Of a stretch of DNA of 32,407 bases, positions 27,036 through 32,407 are shown piece by piece. Origin of the DNA: Thermoguttaceae bacterium (GTDB lineage: Bacteria; Planctomycetota; Planctomycetia; Pirellulales; Thermoguttaceae); NCBI GenBank assembly GCA_028695965.1, contig JAQVHZ010000025.1, forward strand, positions 1-32,407. The letters run 5' to 3'. Both the position numbers and the translations under genes were made by a program. The notes below the pieces were generated by a model that did no database searches, was not told the origin of the DNA, and was given only the letters and a program-made list of their open reading frames with translations. The number at the start of each line of letters is the position of its first letter. The stretch's first letter is position 1.

Positions 27036-28985
27036 TTAATGACCAAAGAAATTGACGACAATTTTGAACGCATCATGCGGAGCGCTTCGAGTTCTTACCG
27101 CTTTAACAAGCCACGCTTTGACAAGCGGATAGTCGTCCATTTTTGTGCATAACGCCAAGTAACGACTGGGAATGGCAATGCTTGTTCCTTTTGCGTATTC
27201 GAGTCTTTTCCGCAATTCAAAGTCGCTTGGCGCTTCGCGCTGGGAAAGAACCGTCGTCGGAGCCTTGCCAAACTCTTGAACCCTTTCTTTGGGTTCAATT
27301 GACGTCGGCGCAGGCGGCTCTGGTTCTTTCTTTTCTTGCTCAGAAATATCCAGCGTAAACTGCGTTATGGGCGGAATCGTCTCTGGCTCGCTCTTTTCCT
27401 GTCCGGTTTCTGGCGTTTCTGGCGTTACTGGCGTTGTTGTTGTCGGCGTTACCGCCACAGGCGGCTCAAGCGTTGGCGCGGGCTTTGTCTCTTTTGGCGG
27501 CGCTTTTTTCTGGATAAACTCAATCGTGCGCACGACGTCGAGACCTTGGCAGACGAGGAACTTCTGCCCATATTGGGGCGCGTCGATCGTCAGCCTTTCT
27601 CCCGCTTTTAACGGCACGCAGTTAACGACGCGCCCTGATTTCTCTGTCTTAACAAAACCATTGTAATCCGATTCGACTCTGAATCTTCTGGGAGGTTCTG
27701 TGTAAATTATAATTGTTTCGTCTGTTATTTCTTCCCTGCTTATGTATATGCGGACAGTCGGAGCCTTTCGTCTAACCAATTTGGTGTTATCTGCACGCCA
27801 GAAAACGAATTGTTCCATTGCCTCGGCGTTGCGTCCAATTGTAAAATATTGCTCTCTGTCTTTTGAATCGACTTTAATAATTTGACTTCTGTTCTCAGAG
27901 AATGGGGAGTTTTTCAATCTGAAGTAGTCATAATAATCCCTTGAATCATCAGGAAAACTCTTGAAAACAGCGTTTCCGCTCATGAAAAGAAAGGTTTGAG
28001 AGTAATTATGATGAAGCGTCGCCTTGTTGTTGACATAAGGCGGCCAGATTGGATAGAGCAAGGCGGGCTTCTGCGTGAGTTTCAAGCCAAGCCTTTCGAT
28101 AATTTCGTATACTTCTTGCCAAAACTCTGTACAGGTAATTTTGTGTAAATAGTATTTGCTGTTGATACATCCTAAGAATTCGTTGCTGAGTCCTTTGGTC
28201 TTAAGAAAAGATAGATTGTAATCTGCTAAGACGTAGTATGGACGGTTGATTACGACGTCGCCGTCATAGGAGAGCATTCTTTTAGAAACGGCGTCGAAGA
28301 CGGCGTAAACAACCTGTGCGTTTATGCCTTTGTAGACAAGCTTGCGAAAGACTTCTATTTTCTCCGGCCAGTAATCGGTTGCTCTAGCTCTCTTGATGGA
28401 CTCAGGCTGCGACTCATTGGAGGCGCGGGATAAGGCGTCGCTTTTAGCAAAGGTGAGCCGAGGTAAGTGAGAAGCGGTCGTCAGCGGTAATACGTTTAGG
28501 CTGTAGCTTGTCGCTAGAGGGAGTGAAGGCAAGTAGGTTACGCCCTCGTCTAAAAGATAATCGTCTAGATTATAGGTTCTAGTTTTGGCGTTGGACGAAA
28601 TGATCTGCAGCCTGCTTCCGGACAATTGCTCACGGGTTGTTTTTGGCAGCATGGGAAGTCCGATTTTTAGGCAAATCTGCTGTTGATTTGCCTGAGAATC
28701 ATCTATTTTTAGATAGACGCGCTTTTTTTGGAGCGAAGGGCGTGGAGGAGGGGTCCAGCCGCTGTGCGTGCGTTCTTCACAGTCTTTCTCTGGTCCAATC
28801 TCGTGCCGAAAATGACGCTCATTAATATTTCCTGCTGTAAGGGTTACATAGTCCCCGCACAACCTGCACCGGAATATATGCGCATCTGCCGACACCGTGT
28901 AGCGATGAGCCCGGACTGCTTCACCAATAGTGACGTCTACCCAACCAATTCCATCATGCCATTTTTGAACGTAAGTAAGAGGCAT
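27036..28985 (-). CDS. Protein with CoiA-like Cys/His N-terminus, first gene of operon
   Basis: A 649-residue protein. Near the N-terminus C40-x2-C43, H58-x2-H61 and C69 are arranged as in the zinc-like N-terminal region of competence-protein CoiA relatives, where CxxC is followed by HF.H and a later Cys. In CoiA proteins this precedes a PD-(D/E)XK nuclease domain, but I cannot see the nuclease motifs here. The middle 400 residues are mixed and rich in aromatic residues. A Pro/Thr/Glu linker (PPVAVTPTTTTPVTPETPET) at about 500-575 separates a compact C-terminal domain of about 75 residues starting SDFELRKRLEYAKG. Its base composition is clearly more A/T-rich than the host genes, suggesting acquisition. 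The next gene's Shine-Dalgarno lies just beyond its stop, so translation is probably coupled. Confidence 0.8.
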   Translation of the reverse strand: MPLTYVQKWHDGIGWVDVTIGEAVRAHRYTVSADAHIFRCRLCGDYVTLTAGNINERHFRHEIGPEKDCEERTHSGWTPPPRPSLQKKRVYLKIDDSQANQQQICLKIGLPMLPKTTREQLSGSRLQIISSNAKTRTYNLDDYLLDEGVTYLPSLPLATSYSLNVLPLTTASHLPRLTFAKSDALSRASNESQPESIKRARATDYWPEKIEVFRKLVYKGINAQVVYAVFDAVSKRMLSYDGDVVINRPYYVLADYNLSFLKTKGLSNEFLGCINSKYYLHKITCTEFWQEVYEIIERLGLKLTQKPALLYPIWPPYVNNKATLHHNYSQTFLFMSGNAVFKSFPDDSRDYYDYFRLKNSPFSENRSQIIKVDSKDREQYFTIGRNAEAMEQFVFWRADNTKLVRRKAPTVRIYISREEITDETIIIYTEPPRRFRVESDYNGFVKTEKSGRVVNCVPLKAGERLTIDAPQYGQKFLVCQGLDVVRTIEFIQKKAPPKETKPAPTLEPPVAVTPTTTTPVTPETPETGQEKSEPETIPPITQFTLDISEQEKKEPEPPAPTSIEPKERVQEFGKAPTTVLSQREAPSDFELRKRLEYAKGTSIAIPSRYLALCTKMDDYPLVKAWLVKAVRTRSAPHDAFKIVVNFFGH

Positions 28986-29244
28986 TTGATTTCCATTGCG
29001 CTTGTTTTTCTGTCAATGAGTTCCGACGACAGCAGTCAGGCGCCAAAGCCCATTTTGTTCGCATTCGTAAAGCTTGTTTCAAACAAGTTGCACAAGTAAC
29101 AGATTGTACCTAAGGCAATCTGCTTGCATTCTACGCTTTTATTTTTGAAAGTCAACACAATTTTGAATTTTATTGGATTGGTCCGTCCCTCTTTGGCTTC
29201 CACAGGCGTTGTTGAATGAATTTTTATAAAAATTCGGAAATTTT
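28986..29244. other. Upstream region of the three-gene operon
   Basis: About 260 A/T-rich bases without a gene on either strand. The operon promoter should lie here on the minus strand, but no hexamer pair stands out. Confidence 0.4.
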
Positions 29245-29550
29245 ATGCATACATTCAGAGCTTTTGCTGCATATGCTCCCAAATGGCACAGACCAAACCA
29301 AGCGTCAAGAGGAGCAGAGACGAAAAACAAACACAATTGGGTCCAATATAATCAATCGTTAGTGAATCGTGGCGATATTACGTCCTGGTTTAGCGGGGAC
29401 GTCTTGAAGTTCTGGAATCATCCGAATCACGATTGTCGCCGAGGTCGCCCGTTCGTTTATAGCGATACTGCCATCGAACCATTGCTCGTTACTTGTCGCT
29501 TGCTGAAAGGACGATGTTCCGGATATAAGAGGTTTTGGAAGAACGATTAA
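29245..29550 (+). mobile_element. IS5-type transposase, N-terminal fragment
   Basis: Roughly 75 residues from NKHNWVQYNQSLVNRGDITSWF through GRPFVYSDTAIEPLLVTCRLL match the N-terminal region of IS5-group transposases. The usual form is NW..YN.ALV.RGSLT.W, later GRP..YSD.AIE..LTLR..F. The frame stops at 29550, before the DDE catalytic domain, and no continuation is visible downstream in other frames. No terminal inverted repeats could be assigned. It is an inactive relic indicating past transposition into this island. Confidence 0.7.
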
Positions 29551-29697
29551 AAAATTGAACCGTAGAAAATCAAAAGGCAAGATGGTGATAAAAGCAAAGG
29601 CGCTTAACTTATTTGCCGTACTTGGCGCTATGTGTTTTGGACAATACCTTTGCTCAACAAAGCCGGGCTAGTGTGAATGAATTATATCCGTCTTCCG

Positions 29698-29729
29698 ATT
29701 TAATTCGGTCGAATTTGACCGAATTAAAT
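29698..29729. repeat. Perfect 13-bp inverted repeat, A/T-rich ends
   Basis: ATTTAATTCGGTC (29698-29710), spacer GAATTT, and its exact complement GACCGAATTAAAT (29717-29729). It begins nine bases beyond the stop of the truncated PIN gene. It could be that transcript's terminator, an operator, or a remnant end of the neighbouring IS element. Confidence 0.9.
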
Positions 29730-29737
29730 ACCTTTAT

Positions 29738-29866
29738 TCAGTAAAACCGATTGCATATCACAGGCTGATAAGGAGAAGCCAGCGCCTTGTACAGCGCTTC
29801 AGCGGCGCGTCCCTTCGGAAAGAGCGCCGCTGAAACGAATATGTTGGTATCAATTATAGCCTTCAA
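29738..29866 (-). pseudogene. Truncated PIN-domain toxin
   Basis: Read on the minus strand this encodes LKAIIDTNIFVSAALFPKGR followed by AAEALYKALASPYQPVICNRFY, then a stop. The opening IDTNIFVSA with its Asp is the first catalytic strand of PIN-domain RNases of the VapC type, but the family is normally about 130-150 residues and three further acidic residues are missing. The start is also damaged: an ATG overlapping the antitoxin stop (ATGA, a common coupling) opens MKIMIEG in a frame that ends after nine codons, and a one-base shift joins it to the PIN frame; a TTG at 29866 is the only in-frame start. The antitoxin gene is thus left without a working toxin. Confidence 0.7.
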
Positions 29867-29875
29867 TCATAATCT

Positions 29876-30151
29876 TCATTCGGCATTTTCCTCACGACGA
29901 GACCGGGTAATCCATTCCGCCACAGCTTCCTCAGTGAGAAAACCAGCCTTTTCGGCTTCGCCGCCCATCTGTTCCTGAAGGCGCGTCAAGGCGTACGCAG
30001 ATGAATTTACAATTCGCACATTTTTCCCGTCAACGATAAATGTAACGCGATCGCCGCTCTCCACGCCGAGTACGGCGCGAACGTCCTTTGGGATAGTAAC
30101 CTGACCTTTTGACATGACGCGCGAGTCATTTACGAACGAAGCCTTTGACAT
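29876..30151 (-). CDS. AbrB/MazE-family antitoxin or regulator
   Basis: A 91-residue protein with the SpoVT/AbrB swapped-hairpin DNA-binding domain: SRVMSKGQVTIPKDVRAVLG then VESGDRVTFIVDGKNVRIVN. The C-terminal 40 residues are helical and acidic, the usual toxin-binding arm. Such proteins bind their own promoter as dimers and neutralise a PIN or MazF toxin encoded just downstream; here the downstream toxin is a 42-residue PIN fragment. AGGAGG eight bases before the ATG is one of the best ribosome-binding sites in the window, so this gene is probably still expressed. Retention of an antitoxin after toxin loss is common. Confidence 0.9.
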   Translation of the reverse strand: MSKASFVNDSRVMSKGQVTIPKDVRAVLGVESGDRVTFIVDGKNVRIVNSSAYALTRLQEQMGGEAEKAGFLTEEAVAEWITRSRREENAE

Positions 30152-30490
30152 ATAAACGCCTCCTGAAAAAGTCGGGAAATAGGGATTTCCTACTTTCTAT
30201 TATGCCTATTTGGAGAAAAAAATCAATCAGTCCCTTAAATTCGACACTGTTGTATTTTCCAGTCGTAGCAATTGCCAACTCCTTTTTGCCAAATCGATAT
30301 AATTCAATTTAAGCGCTAAGCTTAGATCGTAGAAAAGAAAGACGCGCGATGCTGATATTTTTGAAAAACCGCTAAGCACAACGCGTCTTTTCCATGGCTT
30401 TTGGTTTGTATAAGCCTTGAAACCCTTGCTATAACAAGTTCCGCCGAATTGTGTGGTCATAATGACATACTCCCCGTAGCAGGGACCGCA

Positions 30491-30680
30491 GACGCGCCCG
30501 AGCAGGTCCTTGCTTTGGGCGTGTTCGACCGTCTGCACGTTGGTAAAGAGGTCGACGATTTCGCCCAATCGGCGTTTATCGAGCTCTTTGCGCGCGTAGT
30601 TTTTCGGACGTATCCCCTTTTAGAGCCGGGCTCTGCTTCTCGTTCAGGAGCGTCGACTCGTCGAGCGCTTTGTCTCTTTC
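30491..30680 (-). pseudogene. hsdM (type I DNA methyltransferase) remnant, frameshifted
   Basis: On the minus strand ERDKALDESTLLNEKQSPALKG runs to the AAAAGGGG stretch at 30614-30621. There the frame changes and continues IRPKNYARKELDKRRLGEIV, DLFTNVQTVEHAQSKDLLGRV. Joined, this matches the helical N-terminal/linker part of HsdM, normally NPALKGVLPKxYARxxLDKxxLGxLIDLxSN and SKDxLGRVYEYF. The following CGPCYGEYVIMTTQF may be a scrambled echo of the DPCCGSGGMF motif but is not convincing. Everything else of hsdM, and hsdS and hsdR, is absent. The frame continues to 30227 with unrelated sequence, so no functional protein is expected. Confidence 0.7.
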
Positions 30681-30794
30681 CGTCGTTCGCGCGCCGCGTC
30701 GAAAATCGGCGCCTCGTTTCTTCTGGATAGTAGGTTCCTTGGTTCCTGCAAAATCATCGCGCTCTAAGCGCGAGTTCCCGCTTGGTCTGCTGGT

Positions 30795-31796
30795 TCAGCA
30801 TTCGGCATAGACGACCCGTTTCGGCGCGGGCTCGCGTCTTAGGGACGTCGGGGTCCATGCGATTCCGGCGGCGTCGAACCAGCTTTTGACGTAGAGACAG
30901 AAGGTCTGCCAGAGCGTGCGTGCGCCTTTGTAGCCGTTGGTTGTATCGCGGAGTCGGCGTTCTTCTTTGGCGGCGTCGATGGCGGCGACGAGTTCGGCGG
31001 GGGTCGCGAGCTTTTTGGCGACGGCGTAGATTGCGCGGTCGACAAGGTCGGCGTGCAGGCCGGGCTCGTAGATGGCGCGGGTCAACTTGGCGCGGAATTT
31101 TCGGGCGTATTCGGAGCCGAAGTCGAAGTCGGCGAGCTCGGCGTCGATCGTTCGGGGGATTTTGGATTCGTCCTTTTGAAATTCAAAATTTTGAAAAGTT
31201 TTATTTATTAATTTATTTATTTTATTAATATCTCCAGCCCTGCGAACAATGCGCGCGCGAGGCTCGGACTTGCGGTCGGAGCCGCGTTTGGGTCCGTCTT
31301 CGGACGGTTCGCCGGGCTCTTTGATCGACTCGAGAGACGCGCTCGGCTCGGGTTTTCTCGGGTCGTTAGCGCTTTCGGCGGGTTCGCTTGACTCGCTTGG
31401 CTTGGCTGGTTCGTTCGATTCGTTCGGATCGGTCGGAACGGGTTCGGACTCTTGCCGCGTCTCCTCTTGCGTCTCATTTTCAAATTGAGATTCGGGCGTC
31501 GGCTCTTGTTCCGAGCCGTCCGGATCGAGCAGACGCAAGTTGAATCGGCCTTTTTCGGTCTCTTCACGACAGGCGGCGCCCGCGCGTTCGAGTTCGGCGA
31601 TACTGGCGCGCACGACCGCGGCGGTGAAGGAGACCCCGCGCGCCGTCTTGCAGCCCGCGTCGGTCAGGCCGACGGCGAGCCGTTCGTAACAGGTGTCGCG
31701 CAGGACGCTCGGCGTCTTGGCGCTTTTCAGGGCGTAGAACGCATAGAGCAAGAGCGGGTCGCGTTTCGTTACCCGGTTGATCAAATTGAATTTCAT
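30795..31796 (-). CDS. Putative winged-helix protein with acidic proline linker
   Basis: A 333-residue protein in three parts. Residues 1-92 are helical and end in a pattern suggesting a winged helix (CKTARGVSFTAAVVRASIAELERAG, then GRFNLRLL). Residues about 93-180 are a low-complexity linker rich in Glu, Pro, Ser and Asn (EPAKPSESSEPAESANDPRK). Residues about 195-333 are helical, containing DINKINKLINKTFQNFEF and DLVDRAIYAVAKKLATPAEL, with a terminal TLWQTFCLYVKSWFDAAG. The layout recalls plasmid or phage replication or partition accessory proteins, but I do not recognise a family. AGGAGGGAG directly before the ATG fixes the start. No partner gene is adjacent. Confidence 0.75.
   Translation of the reverse strand: MKFNLINRVTKRDPLLLYAFYALKSAKTPSVLRDTCYERLAVGLTDAGCKTARGVSFTAAVVRASIAELERAGAACREETEKGRFNLRLLDPDGSEQEPTPESQFENETQEETRQESEPVPTDPNESNEPAKPSESSEPAESANDPRKPEPSASLESIKEPGEPSEDGPKRGSDRKSEPRARIVRRAGDINKINKLINKTFQNFEFQKDESKIPRTIDAELADFDFGSEYARKFRAKLTRAIYEPGLHADLVDRAIYAVAKKLATPAELVAAIDAAKEERRLRDTTNGYKGARTLWQTFCLYVKSWFDAAGIAWTPTSLRREPAPKRVVYAEC
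31171..31240. other. Very A/T-rich segment inside a GC-rich gene
   Basis: About 70 bases within the winged-helix gene are almost only A and T, including a 14-bp palindrome TTCAAAATTTTGAA (31182-31195) and repeated TTTATTTATT units at 31201-31230. The flanking linker and C-terminal coding sequence is GC-rich. It encodes the Asn/Ile/Lys run of the protein. An unwinding element or inserted sequence are possible explanations. Confidence 0.6.
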
Positions 31797-31980
31797 TTCT
31801 CCCTCCTTGGACTAAAAATGTAACGGAGTCTTTCAGAGGGATTATTGCGCGCCGTCTTGCAGTTATTCGTCCTTTTTAGAATTTTCTTGAAAATAATTGT
31901 TGCGGACTCAGAACGGCGCGTCGCGCGGCGTGGAGAACGGCGGCGCGTCTGTGTGGCAGATTGGGGCGCCGCCGCCGACA

Positions 31981-32012
31981 AAAAACGCTTGACGTTTCCG
32001 CCAAGCGTTTTT
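31981..32012. terminator. Terminator downstream of the small membrane protein gene
   Basis: AAAAACGCTTG (31981-31991) and CAAGCGTTTTT (32002-32012) form a perfect 11-bp stem with a 10-nt loop; A/T tracts at both outer ends make it bidirectional. It follows the stop of the minus-strand gene at 32056 by about 45 bp. Confidence 0.9.
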
Positions 32013-32055
32013 AAATCAGACTAGCAGGACTTCAATAAGACCGGATACGCCGGAC

Positions 32056-32304
32056 TCATTCGTCTTTGTAATACTCGGGAGGCGCTAAACTCCTTGAATT
32101 GGATTTCTTACCCAAATTCTCAGTTTTCTTATCCGAATAGATAAGATACGAAAAAAAGCAGAGCAGCCCGAATAGACAACCAGCCGCCCAATGCGCTTTA
32201 GCGATCGCACAAGCACAGAATCCCACTATTAACACTAGCAGAATCAAGACAGTGGCTCTTTGACCTCGTGTGAATACTCTAAAGGGAGGTTCTAAAAACC
32301 CCAT
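32056..32304 (-). CDS. Small membrane protein of unknown function
   Basis: An 82-residue protein from the ATG at 32304, which is preceded by AAGGGGGAG at ideal spacing; the frame is open to 32388, but the upstream ATG has no such site. Two hydrophobic segments are seen: ATVLILLVLIVGFCACAIA (about 17-35) and AAGCLFGLLCFFSYLIY (about 40-56). They are separated by a short polar turn, so a hairpin of two membrane helices with both ends on the same side is likely. The C-terminus is polar and Lys/Ser-rich (KKTENLGKKSNSRS). No family is recognised. The remaining 100 bp to the window edge hold no further gene that can be judged. Confidence 0.65.
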   Translation of the reverse strand: MGFLEPPFRVFTRGQRATVLILLVLIVGFCACAIAKAHWAAGCLFGLLCFFSYLIYSDKKTENLGKKSNSRSLAPPEYYKDE

Positions 32305-32407
32305 TCTGCTCCCCCTTCGATTTTCGGGAGGAATTTTTTGAAGAAAAAACGTAAACATTAACGAATCAGTGAGATTTTTGCTGAACAAGCCCCCAGTACA
32401 ACCGGTT

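Noticed and set aside
1-32407. tRNA or rRNA genes
   Set aside because: I looked for T-loop-like and rRNA-conserved segments by eye and saw none; a covariance-model scan was not possible.

Overview
The window reads as a chromosomal segment of a planctomycete. The evidence is a DUF1559 prepilin-like protein, a DUF11-type repeat lipoprotein, a rich set of secreted proteins of unknown function and a GC-rich, GAC/GCG-rich codon style; this placement is by family content only and no marker gene confirms it. Layout: (1) 6-3528 is a CRISPR array of 54 apparently identical 36-bp repeats and 53 spacers of 29 or 30 bp. Read on the minus strand each repeat ends in TGATACAAT, an extended -10 box, as in the per-repeat promoters of type II-C arrays. 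To its right (3529-3797) lie degenerate repeat pieces and a full-length 36-nt anti-repeat followed by hairpins and a T7 run, a good tracrRNA candidate. No cas gene follows in the remaining 28.6 kb, so cas9 must be left of the window, or the array is an orphan. (2) 4062-14851 is an ordinary host region: a small conserved protein, a lipoprotein, a DUF1559 prepilin split by an in-frame TAG, a SelA-like protein lacking the PLP lysine, a secreted protein, a ketoacyl-synthase-fold protein lacking the whole catalytic triad, a DUF11 lipoprotein and rimO. Several perfect terminator hairpins and extended -10 promoters delimit the units. (3) 14852-30700 is an accessory, partly decayed defence-type island. 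It holds a frameshifted AlbA_2/Schlafen-type gene, a damaged membrane protein, a DUF234 ATPase remnant, a 1782-residue DEAH helicase with a DUF1998/MZB tail (DruE-like architecture), and converging on it a three-gene operon of unrecognised large proteins, one with a CoiA-like Cys/His N-terminus and one with a coiled coil plus a degenerate P-loop region. Then come an IS5-type transposase fragment, an AbrB-type antitoxin with a truncated PIN toxin, and an hsdM remnant. (4) 30795-32407 holds a putative winged-helix protein with an acidic/proline linker and a very AT-rich internal stretch, and a small membrane protein. How it may work together: the array and tracrRNA candidate would supply guides to an off-window Cas9. 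The helicase plus the convergent three-gene operon is the most plausible undescribed system here, and the surrounding fragments (hsdM, PIN/AbrB, AlbA_2, DUF234, IS5) are typical of a site that repeatedly acquires and loses defence modules. All functional statements rest on motif recognition by eye; no database search was run.
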